Source: Planctomycetota bacterium (GTDB lineage: Bacteria > Planctomycetota > Phycisphaerae > Sedimentisphaerales > SG8-4). From it: a stretch of DNA of 5,334 nt. Position numbers and translations under genes: made by a program. The notes beneath the pieces are model-generated. The model made no database searches, had not been told where the DNA came from, and was given only the letters and a program-made list of their open reading frames with translations. Positions 1 to 5,334 of the stretch are shown in pieces. Position 1 is the stretch's first letter; every line of letters starts with the position of its first letter. Location: the NCBI GenBank assembly GCA_030607345.1, contig JAUWKC010000139.1, positions 1-5,334 on the forward strand, in the 5' to 3' direction.

Positions 1-216
1 CTGGACGGCGTGGGCGAACGCCACCCGGTGCTCGTCGTTTTTACGTTTCGGCCGCCGCTTCAGAAAGAACTTGCCTTTTTCCGAGATGACAACCACCTTC
101 GGTGCGCGTTTGTTGCCTGCCGGCAACGGCGTCAACTGATGAATCACGCCGATGTTGTAATGGCTCAGCACCTGAGCCAGCTCCTCTGATGAAAAATGTG
201 CGCCTCCTCGCGCCAT
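1..216 (-). CDS. APH/CotS-like phosphotransferase, N-terminal fragment (runs off left edge)
   Basis: The reverse strand reads 72 uninterrupted codons from an ATG at 216 to the window edge, starting MARGGAHFSSEELAQVLSHY. The fragment then has a short strand, the segment LPAGNKRAPKVVVISEKGKF, and FLKRRPKRK. This matches the beginning of the N-lobe of aminoglycoside-phosphotransferase-like kinases (PF01636 type, including CotS and homoserine-kinase-like proteins), as I remember them from planctomycetes. Lys53 in FFLKRR is the candidate ATP-contacting lysine. The catalytic loop and the metal-binding Asp lie outside the window, so activity and substrate cannot be judged. An AGGAG sits at 227-231, ten bases before the ATG, and an in-frame TAA lies further upstream, which favours this start. 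A longer ORF on the same strand (41-355) in another frame has low-complexity, Arg-rich content and is a shadow. The family call is by recognition only. Confidence 0.6.
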   Translation of the reverse strand, partial: MARGGAHFSSEELAQVLSHYNIGVIHQLTPLPAGNKRAPKVVVISEKGKFFLKRRPKRKNDEHRVAFAHAVQ

Positions 217-348
217 CGGTCTTGTACTCCTGGGTACCTGCAAACGAACTCGAAACAGCCTGTCTGTGTGCAATGATTAGATACCCGGAGCGGTTAGTCA
301 ATAAAAAAGTGGGCGCAGCTTTTTGAACCCGGATTTCCCAAGTAATAA

Positions 349-377
349 GTGACATAAGAACGGAATTTTGATAGTAT
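349..377 (+). promoter_or_regulatory. Candidate sigma70-type promoter upstream of the exported-protein gene
   Basis: GTGACA (349-354) matches five of six -35 consensus bases. It is followed after exactly 17 bases by TAGTAT (372-377), which matches four of six -10 bases; an overlapping TATAAA lies at 375-380. Transcription would start near 384, giving a leader of about 210 bases before the ATG at 598. The spacing is ideal but the -10 is imperfect, so this remains a candidate. Confidence 0.35.
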
Positions 378-384
378 AAAGCTT

Positions 385-543
385 ATGGAGACCACTCAAG
401 CCAGTTTTGACTATTCCAAATGGGAGAACCTTATGGGTGAAGCACGCAAAGACAACGAGTCAGTGCCCGTTTGCACGGTAAAACTACGGTGTTTTACGGT
501 TTTTGCTGACAAGGGCTGCAAAAACACCAGAAAATGCTTGTAA
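385..543 (+). CDS. Doubtful small ORF, 52 residues, in the leader region
   Basis: An ATG at 385 opens 52 codons ending in TAA at 541-543. The product starts METTQASFDYSKWENLMGEA and ends in a Cys/Lys-rich tail (VKLRCF, GCKNTRKCL). I recognise no family. There is no Shine-Dalgarno sequence ahead of the ATG, but the ATG falls almost on the start site predicted from the promoter at 349-377, so translation would have to be leaderless. The second half overlaps two hairpins, which argues for a structured leader rather than a protein. An ORF of this length can easily arise by chance. Confidence 0.15.
   Translation: METTQASFDYSKWENLMGEARKDNESVPVCTVKLRCFTVFADKGCKNTRKCL
478..497 (+). repeat. Perfect 7-bp inverted repeat (hairpin) in the leader
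   Basis: GTAAAAC at 478-484 is complementary to GTTTTAC at 491-497 around the six-base loop TACGGT. TACGG recurs at 495-499, so the region also has a short direct repeat. The stem is AT-rich and is not followed by a free U-tract, so it is not a convincing terminator. Confidence 0.5.
499..525 (+). repeat. Perfect 8-bp inverted repeat (hairpin) in the leader
   Basis: GTTTTTGC (499-506) pairs with GCAAAAAC (518-525) around an 11-base loop. It lies two bases downstream of the 478-497 hairpin and shares the GTTTT motif, so the two could stack or compete in a transcript leading to the gene at 598. No U-tract follows. A role in attenuation or mRNA stability is inference only. Confidence 0.45.
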
Positions 544-597
544 TTTTGGGAGTGATTTGATAACGTATGGACGTTTTCAAATTGGGAAGGATATATT

Positions 598-3177
598 ATG
601 ACCGATAGTATGCGGACAACTCTGTTTGTGACACTGGTGGTGATTTTCTGCGGGGTGTTCGACTCTCTCATGTTCGCTGCCGGTTACGATGCACTGTCGG
701 AATTTGACGGCAGAGAAGTTGTTGTCCGGATATATCGAAAGAAGCCCGAGGGAGGCGCCAGCACCCAAGACAAAGCAATCCGAATCAAAGACGGAGCCTT
801 CCGGCTAAGCGAAGACGACCTTGCCGGGTCCTATGGAATAGAGATGCCCAGTTGGCTTCAGAAGGACCCGCTGGTCAAGCAGCAGGTGGGCAGGGGTTCG
901 CGTTCTTACCGTCCATGGGAAGGGCCGGTATTCTACCTGCCGGTAAGGCAAGACGAATTTGAAGACAGGCTGGTCGCCGTTCGTATGTATGAACACTGGC
1001 TCAAAGACCCGACTACATACAGGCAGCTAACCGTTCGAGCGGCAAAGGGAGCTGTCAGGTTCGATTTCGCAGACGTCAACGACTCTGCATTTGCTGTGAT
1101 TTTTGGCCCGGACCAGGATGATGAGCTTATCAGCAAAGTATTGGGCCGGCGAGCCTTTGGCTGGGCCTACAGGAAAGGCATGGAATACGCCTTGTCCCTT
1201 AAGATGGTCCCGCATAAGCAGCAAGACTTCCGGTGGACGTTCCTTGATGCTCTGGGCGAGCCTGTGTCGAACACACCCGTACAGATATACCTCGAACAGG
1301 ATGAAAGAGTCGCCTGGGTCGGAAGCTCTGAGACTGACACCAACGGCACAGCCGTTTTGGACTTCTGCCCGGACACAGGCGAGGTTGAACTGCGAATGGG
1401 TGGGTACTCGCATGGCTTCGACACCAGCCACATACGATTCGTAATCGAACACCCCGATTACGGCCGGAGCGTTATTGAGGTGCACCGCAATGATCGCAAA
1501 GAGCCGCAGCAGACTGTTTTGGTTCCGGCTGTCGATGCCGGCAGCGAAGCCGACCGGCGGTCCGTCTGGGGACAGGTAGTAGACGGCGAGAACAAACCGC
1601 TCGGCGGACTATACATTCAGGCCACCGGTTTTTATCCGTTAGGTGGTGACTGGATCGGCCACGTTAGCGGTCAGACGTGCGGGGCCCTGACCGATGCAAA
1701 AGGCCGATTCCGAATGTACCTGCCTCCCAGTGAAGATTCCATCAAGATAGGGTCGCTGATCCCGCGCAAGAGTGAGTATTACCTCCTGATAAAGCCGCCC
1801 AAACAGCTCGGCCTTTTGCCTTTTGCAGGCAGGATACTGAATGGTCAGGAAACGACCATAACTCTCGAACGCGCGGGTAGCTTTCACACTTTCGTCTTCA
1901 TGGACGCCAACGGCCCGATCACTGATCCCAACCAACTTCGGGAAATCGAGATCTATATACACAGACCCGATACGAAAGACATCTGGCTTAACTATCAAAA
2001 GTGGTTGGGCGGCGGCAGGTTCCCGCGGGGAAGGTACGAAGCAAGGTCCTCCGGCAGGCCGTGGGCCGAATTTGCCTTTGAGCCCATCGAAGTCACCGCA
2101 GACAGTCTGCAACAACTGGTTTTCAAGGTCTCCTCGGCAGTAAAGGTTTATTACGGAAAGGTTGTTGATGGAACTAACGGCGAGCCGATGGAAGGCGCCT
2201 TCGTGGTGGACAGCAGCGGCAGTAGCTCGGGTACGAATCTATCCACCGTCACCGGCGAGCAGTGGGATGCGCTGCACGCCCTGCCAAACGAGGTCTCGCG
2301 CAAAGACAAGACTTACGCCAAAGTACTTAGTGACATCTGCTACGAATCCAGCAAGCTGGTGCGCACCGATTCGAATGGCTGGTTTGAACTGACCCTCCCG
2401 AAAAAAAGGTCTTTCAGTAAAGTCGTCATCTTTGACCAGAACTACCTGACCGTCATTACCGACAGAAGAAAGTGCACCTCCGAAGAAGATAATTGCTTCG
2501 CAGTGCCGCTGACCAGACTGTTTCCCGCCGCCAAAGTGATAGTCGAAACCTGGGCCGAGGGCTCGTATGATAGAAACCGTCCGAAGGTCTGGCCCGAGTG
2601 CGTTATCGACAAGACAAATAACCCGGGCTGGGTGCATGATCTGTTGGCTTGCTGGGATGTTGAAGGCTCTACCTTTATGGACGACATTCGCAACGATTTC
2701 ATTATTCACCTCAATGAAAAAGAAAGCTTCCCTGTCCCTGCGGGGCTCAATATGCAACTGCAACTGCGCCCTCGATATGGCGATATAGAGCAGGGCTGGG
2801 CGCCCATGATAATCGCAGAAAACGTCAACCTCCAACAGGACGAGATTCTTGACCTTGGCCGTCACCAAATCCTCCGAGCGTTTACAATCCTGGTTTTGGT
2901 TCTCAATTCCGCCGAACAGGCGGTCGAGGGTGTGCCGGTAAACGCCTGCGACCAATACGGCCGACAGACCAGCAACACCGATGAAAACGGCACCGCCTTA
3001 TTCGAGCTTGCCCCAGACGCCAAAGGCCGATTTGTCGTCGAGTATGACGCCGACAATGATTCGAGCACCGACGATTTGCGTGAACACAAGCCCTATGAAA
3101 TAACCGGCCCTGAGGATGCCAACACTGTCTACACATTGCGGGTTCCGGACGAACTGCTTTACAATCTCTTCAAATAG
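598..3177 (+). CDS. Exported multi-domain protein with carboxypeptidase-regulatory-like/Ig-like modules
   Basis: The 859-residue product begins with a Sec-type signal peptide: Arg6, a hydrophobic core at about 8-27, and probable cleavage near Ala27/Ala28. Cys18 is preceded by VIF, a poor lipobox. Residues 31-210 match nothing I recognise. Four beta-sandwich modules follow at about 211-297, 322-424, 515-620 and 762-848, each with the conserved turn: ETDTNG, LTDAKG, RTDSNG and NTDENG. Modules two and three begin GQVVDG and GKVVDG, as in CarboxypepD_reg domains (PF13620); modules one and four look more like generic Ig-like repeats. The linkers at about 425-514 and 621-761 are unassigned. There is no peptidase motif, PEP-CTERM or other sorting signal, and no C-terminal membrane segment, so it is probably periplasmic or secreted. 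GGAAGGA at 585-591 with six-base spacing supports this ATG over Met5. It stands alone on its strand; its function is unknown. Confidence 0.85.
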   Translation: MTDSMRTTLFVTLVVIFCGVFDSLMFAAGYDALSEFDGREVVVRIYRKKPEGGASTQDKAIRIKDGAFRLSEDDLAGSYGIEMPSWLQKDPLVKQQVGRGSRSYRPWEGPVFYLPVRQDEFEDRLVAVRMYEHWLKDPTTYRQLTVRAAKGAVRFDFADVNDSAFAVIFGPDQDDELISKVLGRRAFGWAYRKGMEYALSLKMVPHKQQDFRWTFLDALGEPVSNTPVQIYLEQDERVAWVGSSETDTNGTAVLDFCPDTGEVELRMGGYSHGFDTSHIRFVIEHPDYGRSVIEVHRNDRKEPQQTVLVPAVDAGSEADRRSVWGQVVDGENKPLGGLYIQATGFYPLGGDWIGHVSGQTCGALTDAKGRFRMYLPPSEDSIKIGSLIPRKSEYYLLIKPPKQLGLLPFAGRILNGQETTITLERAGSFHTFVFMDANGPITDPNQLREIEIYIHRPDTKDIWLNYQKWLGGGRFPRGRYEARSSGRPWAEFAFEPIEVTADSLQQLVFKVSSAVKVYYGKVVDGTNGEPMEGAFVVDSSGSSSGTNLSTVTGEQWDALHALPNEVSRKDKTYAKVLSDICYESSKLVRTDSNGWFELTLPKKRSFSKVVIFDQNYLTVITDRRKCTSEEDNCFAVPLTRLFPAAKVIVETWAEGSYDRNRPKVWPECVIDKTNNPGWVHDLLACWDVEGSTFMDDIRNDFIIHLNEKESFPVPAGLNMQLQLRPRYGDIEQGWAPMIIAENVNLQQDEILDLGRHQILRAFTILVLVLNSAEQAVEGVPVNACDQYGRQTSNTDENGTALFELAPDAKGRFVVEYDADNDSSTDDLREHKPYEITGPEDANTVYTLRVPDELLYNLFK

Positions 3178-3358
3178 AAAACGGCCTGTGAACTCACCTC
3201 GAAAGAGAAAATTCTGCATAGTTCAGATTGATTTTTGTAATGGAAGTTGTTTTTCGTTTGAGAAGTTGTGTGGTGGTTTGTTTGGGCTTATAGAAACTAT
3301 AGACAGAATGAGGGATTGTGATTGAAATGTCTGGCCGGGGCTCGGAACAGAGGCGCGG

Positions 3359-4603
3359 CTAACCTGCGAGTTTCAGAATCAGAAGAATGATGACCAGCAG
3401 TGATACGACGGCGGCTGCGCCAAGGGCGACGATTGCCACCTGGTATCGTGCGATGGTCTGGTCGTGTTGAACAGGCAGGTGGGACTCGGGTGCAACATCG
3501 ATGGTTTTTCCTTCTTCAAGCTGTTCCAGCTCCGAAAAGTCGAACCTTCGATGCGCCCTCAGTGGGGGCTGGTCGGCACGAACGGCTTCGAGGTCCTGCA
3601 GAAGCTCTTTAGCGTTGCTGTAGCGGTCTTCCTTTCTCTTTGCCATCATTACTTCGATAACCTCGGAGACGCCCGCGGACAGGGCGGTATTGATATGGTC
3701 CGGCGGAATGAGCTGGTCTCTGAGGTGTTTCCTCATCACTTCGGTGGGGTCGTCGGCGATAAACGGGAGCCGGCCGGTCAACATGTGATACAGTGTGGCG
3801 CCCAGGCTGTAAATGTCGGCTCGGCCATCGATATCAATTTCGCCGCGGATTTGCTCGGGTGCAATGTAGTAAGGCGTTCCGTAGGCTTTGCCGGCTTCGG
3901 TTTGTGCCAGCTCAACGTCAGTTATCTCGCGGGCGAGACCCATATCGGCGAGCTTGACCACGCTGTGATTGTCAATCATTATGTTCTTGGGCTTGACGTC
4001 GCGGTGAATCAGCCCGCGGTTGTGCGCGTGGCCGAGGGCCTGGGCGACCTGGATAATGATGTCGAGGGCCTCCTTCTCGCTAAATACTTTTCCTGCGGCG
4101 AGGTCGTCATACAAAGTCTTTCCCTCGACATATTCCATTGCGAAGTAGTGATAGCCGCCCGCCTCGCCGACGTCGTAAGCCTGGACAATGTTATTGTGGC
4201 TTAACTTCGCGGCGGCGCGACCTTCGCGGTAGAATCGTTCGACGTATTCGCGGTTCTCTGTGAAGCGCTGCGGCAGGACCTTTATGGCTACTATGCGGTT
4301 TAGGCTGAGCTGTCTGGCTTTATAAACAATGGCCATGGCGCCGGAGCCCACCTTGCCGAGTATTTTATAGCCTGGAATTTGATGGGCGTCGACCTTGGTT
4401 TCTTTGATGCCGTTTTTTAATCTTTCGGCCTGTGTTTCGGTTATGTAGCCGAGTTCGACCATAAGGTCGCGGAGCATTGCCGGCTGAGATTCTCGCCGCT
4501 GCTTAAGCTGCTGGACGCTCTGGCGAAATTCGTCGTTTGTACAGAGGCCCTGGTCAACAGCGAGGCGGCCAAATATCGTGTCGTAACTGGTTTCGTGTGT
4601 CAT
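3359..4603 (-). CDS. Hanks-type Ser/Thr protein kinase, membrane tail-anchored
   Basis: This 414-residue protein phosphorylates Ser/Thr by family inference. Residues 1-70 are helical and carry two similar units (FGRLAVDQGLCTNDEF and LRDLMVELGYITETQA), like N-terminal segments of GspE/PilB proteins and planctomycete kinases. The kinase domain covers about 79-340: loop GSGAMA (86-91, last Gly replaced by Ala), VAIK with Lys108, alpha-C Glu127, HRDVKPKN with Asp202 and Asn207, DMG in place of DFG (Asp220), APE at 248-250, and DIYSLG at 263-268. All catalytic residues are present and it is an RD kinase, so it should be active. A linker of about 48 residues leads to one membrane helix (389-412) and only two further residues, so there is no extracytoplasmic sensor domain. 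An in-frame TAG immediately before the ATG excludes a longer start. No Shine-Dalgarno is visible. It converges on the exported-protein gene and has its own promoter region. Confidence 0.93.
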   Translation of the reverse strand: MTHETSYDTIFGRLAVDQGLCTNDEFRQSVQQLKQRRESQPAMLRDLMVELGYITETQAERLKNGIKETKVDAHQIPGYKILGKVGSGAMAIVYKARQLSLNRIVAIKVLPQRFTENREYVERFYREGRAAAKLSHNNIVQAYDVGEAGGYHYFAMEYVEGKTLYDDLAAGKVFSEKEALDIIIQVAQALGHAHNRGLIHRDVKPKNIMIDNHSVVKLADMGLAREITDVELAQTEAGKAYGTPYYIAPEQIRGEIDIDGRADIYSLGATLYHMLTGRLPFIADDPTEVMRKHLRDQLIPPDHINTALSAGVSEVIEVMMAKRKEDRYSNAKELLQDLEAVRADQPPLRAHRRFDFSELEQLEEGKTIDVAPESHLPVQHDQTIARYQVAIVALGAAAVVSLLVIILLILKLAG

Positions 4604-4610
4604 CTAAGAC

Positions 4611-4619
4611 ATTATACCA
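4611..4619 (-). promoter_or_regulatory. Extended -10 element next to the kinase start codon
   Basis: On the minus strand, TGGTATAAT (4619 to 4611) is a perfect extended -10, TGnTATAAT. Only seven bases separate it from the ATG at 4603, so a transcript from it would begin at or next to the start codon and be leaderless. No good -35 lies 17 bases further up. The lack of a Shine-Dalgarno before this ATG fits leaderless use. Confidence 0.35.
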
Positions 4620-4677
4620 TTTTCGGAGCGTTCATATATGATGCAACCACCGGCTTGGGCAGTACAATTTCAAGCGG

Positions 4678-4706
4678 ATTATCGGGTTCTGTCGGAACCT
4701 TGTCAA
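4678..4706 (-). promoter_or_regulatory. Near-consensus sigma70-type promoter of the kinase gene
   Basis: On the minus strand, TTGACA (4706-4701) is a perfect -35. A 17-base spacer is followed by GATAAT (4683-4678), five of six for the -10. Transcription should start near 4671, giving a leader of about 67 bases before the kinase ATG. This is the best promoter in the window. The spacer holds a 5-bp dyad (4685-4699), a possible repressor site. Confidence 0.6.
4685..4699. promoter_or_regulatory. Dyad inside the kinase promoter spacer, possible operator
   Basis: GGTTC (4685-4689) and GAACC (4695-4699) are perfect inverted arms around TGTCG. The 15-base dyad sits inside the 17-base spacer of the promoter at 4678-4706, where a bound repressor would block RNA polymerase. 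No second copy was noticed elsewhere in the window. The arms are short, so an operator role is inference. Confidence 0.3.
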
Positions 4707-4780
4707 ACGAAATTTACCAATTCAGCCGGCTGCAGATTCACCTTAAACAAGAGTATCGGCTTGTTGCGGCGGTCGGTTTA

Positions 4781-5088
4781 ATGCCGTCAGCAGTCGCGGA
4801 TTGCTGCCGAGCGCAACTCGCGGACAAACACAGGCGGCGACCCATGGCGGAGCTTGCTGCCAGGCATTATCGGGAAATGGGCTATGACATAAAAAAAGAG
4901 GTTCATATAGGCGAAGGCAAAGCGGTAGACCTGGTTGCTACAAAGTACGGTAAGCGTGCGGGAGCACCCGTTATGAAGTTAAATGGGAAATCCCGAATGA
5001 AATTCTTCCAGTTCAGCCATTTTTTCTTTTGACAACGTATAATCCTTCATATACGCTATTTATCGGACACAAGGTGCTTTCTGATTGA
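4781..5088 (+). pseudogene. Frameshifted remnant resembling a PD-(D/E)XK nuclease-fold protein
   Basis: From an ATG at 4781 one frame encodes RHYREMGYDIKKEVHIGEGK and then AVDLVATKYGKR up to 4957, a helix-strand-hairpin pattern typical of PD-(D/E)XK restriction-endonuclease-like folds. The candidate metal-binding Asp is the codon at 4928-4930. That frame then continues without the expected E-x-K and stops at 5030-5032 after a meaningless Phe-rich tail. The next frame, open from 4954 to a TGA at 5086-5088, reads TRYEVKWEIPN. Its Glu (4975-4977) and Lys (4981-4983) supply an E-x-K about 16 residues after the Asp, a normal spacing. A one-base change between about 4954 and 4972 would join them. 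The upstream part (about 4640-4840) gives no recognisable domain, and the ATG has no clear ribosome site, so the 5' limit is uncertain. It could also be chance, or an intact gene with a sequencing error. Confidence 0.4.
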
Positions 5089-5109
5089 AAATTACGGGAT
5101 TTTTCAATC
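5083..5109. repeat. Perfect 9-bp inverted repeat (hairpin)
   Basis: GATTGAAAA (5083-5091) is complementary to TTTTCAATC (5101-5109) around a nine-base loop containing ACGGGA. Three more outer pairs are possible if one G is bulged. It overlaps the stop codon of the broken ORF, where a transcription-ending hairpin could lie, but the stem is AT-rich and no U-tract follows. It could instead be a protein-binding site. Confidence 0.45.
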
Positions 5110-5176
5110 GAGAGCTGTATACATAAGACAAGTACGGAATTCTTGGGAGGGACAGGGATATTTTTTTCACTCGATA

Positions 5177-5205
5177 TGGCCAATAGTTGAACTTGGTGGT
5201 ATAAT
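5177..5205 (+). promoter_or_regulatory. Promoter with extended -10 for the gene starting at 5267
   Basis: TATAAT at 5200-5205 is a perfect -10 and is preceded by TGG (5197-5199), making an extended -10. TGGCCA (5177-5182) lies 17 bases upstream and matches four of six -35 bases. Transcription would start near 5212, giving a leader of about 55 bases. The surrounding DNA is AT-rich. Confidence 0.5.
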
Positions 5206-5266
5206 TTATATATTCTCAGACAGCGACAGTGGGAAATGGTATTTGTCAATATTTGAGGGAACATTT

Positions 5267-5334
5267 ATGAAGACAAGAATTTTCGAGCTCTCATTGCATA
5301 ACCCTATTATTTCGCCTTTGGATCTACCTTTTCC
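5267..5334 (+). CDS. Start of a gene cut by the window edge, possibly GH130-like glycosidase/phosphorylase
   Basis: ATG at 5267 is preceded by GAGGGA (5255-5260) at six-base spacing, and by a good promoter at 5177-5205. Twenty-two codons are visible, including FELSLHNPIISPLDLPF. The pattern NPI-I/L-x-P followed by D-x-P-F/Y resembles the first strand of GH130 enzymes (mannosyl-glycoside phosphorylases and related glycosidases), which often begin with NPIL-T-P-E-D-x-P-Y. This is recognition of a short motif only; no catalytic residue is in view. That a gene starts here is well supported; its identity is not. Confidence 0.5.
   Translation, partial: MKTRIFELSLHNPIISPLDLPF

Larger units (their letters stand above)
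217..597. other. Divergent intergenic region, AT-rich, with candidate promoter and hairpins
   Basis: This 381-base region separates the leftward phosphotransferase gene from the rightward exported-protein gene. It holds the AGGAG site for the left gene (227-231), a minus-strand TTGACT at 296-301 with no good -10 at proper spacing, a plus-strand promoter candidate at 349-377, a doubtful 52-codon ORF at 385-543, hairpins at 478-497 and 499-525, a small AACGT/ACGTT dyad at 562-575, and the GGAAGGA ribosome binding site at 585-591. I see no tRNA, recognised riboswitch or mobile element in it. Confidence 0.6.

Noticed and set aside
296..301. Minus-strand TTGACT as the -35 of a phosphotransferase promoter
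   Set aside because: No acceptable -10 lies 16-18 bases downstream; the nearest, TCTAAT, is at a spacing of 14.
304..324. AAAAAG/CTTTTT hairpin with a GC-rich loop, as a terminator
   Set aside because: The stem is all A/T except one pair, and it lies in a divergent region upstream of both flanking genes, where a terminator is not expected.
41..355. 104-codon minus-strand ORF
   Set aside because: It overlaps the phosphotransferase frame; its translation is Arg/Gly/Ala-rich without domain character, while the other frame gives a recognisable N-lobe with a ribosome site.
499..525. Hairpin resembling an integron attC site
   Set aside because: GTTTTTGC/GCAAAAAC lacks the conserved core-site pair and the second box; there is no integrase or cassette nearby.
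2239..2955. 238-codon minus-strand ORF antisense to the exported protein
   Set aside because: The plus strand carries a continuous 859-codon gene with signal peptide, modules and ribosome site; the antisense product shows no domain.
3289..3301. TATAG-AAA-CTATA hairpin between the converging genes, as a terminator
   Set aside because: The stem is only five AT-rich pairs with no U-tract on either strand; the whole gap 3178-3358 shows no convincing terminator.
3464..4204. 246-codon plus-strand ORF antisense to the kinase
   Set aside because: It lies wholly inside the conserved kinase catalytic domain and its Val/Gly-rich translation mirrors the codons of the opposite strand; no ribosome site or domain.
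4638..4781. 47-codon plus-strand ORF whose TAA overlaps the ATG at 4781
   Set aside because: It covers the kinase promoter, has no ribosome site and no recognisable product; the TAATG overlap is probably chance.

Overview
The window looks like chromosomal DNA from a planctomycete-type bacterium, probably close to Phycisphaerae or Sedimentisphaerales. This rests on gene style, not on a marker gene. There is a Hanks-type Ser/Thr kinase with an N-terminal helical domain and a single C-terminal membrane anchor, a large secreted protein built of Ig-like/carboxypeptidase-regulatory-like modules, and a lone APH-like phosphotransferase. Genes are widely spaced, with long intergenic regions. No rRNA, tRNA, CRISPR array, insertion sequence or phage gene was seen.

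Layout: (1) Positions 1-216, minus strand, hold the first 72 codons of a phosphotransferase-like gene that runs off the left edge. (2) Positions 217-597 are a divergent intergenic region with a candidate plus-strand promoter, a doubtful 52-codon ORF and two hairpins. (3) Positions 598-3177, plus strand, encode an 859-residue exported protein with four beta-sandwich modules after an unrecognised N-terminal region. (4) Positions 3178-3358 are a short gap between converging genes, with no convincing terminator. (5) Positions 3359-4603, minus strand, encode a 414-residue tail-anchored Ser/Thr protein kinase. (6) Positions 4604-5266 hold a near-consensus kinase promoter with a dyad in its spacer, a second extended -10 next to the kinase start codon, a frameshifted remnant that looks like a PD-(D/E)XK nuclease fold, a 9-bp inverted repeat and a plus-strand promoter. 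(7) Positions 5267-5334, plus strand, hold the first 22 codons of a gene whose start resembles GH130-type glycoside phosphorylases/hydrolases.

The genes do not form one operon: the four intact or partial genes alternate in strand. The kinase and the exported protein converge, so they are transcribed separately. The kinase would act at the inner face of the membrane and the module protein outside it, but nothing here links them functionally. The least explained parts are the kinase control region, the broken nuclease-like ORF, and the N-terminal 180 residues of the exported protein.
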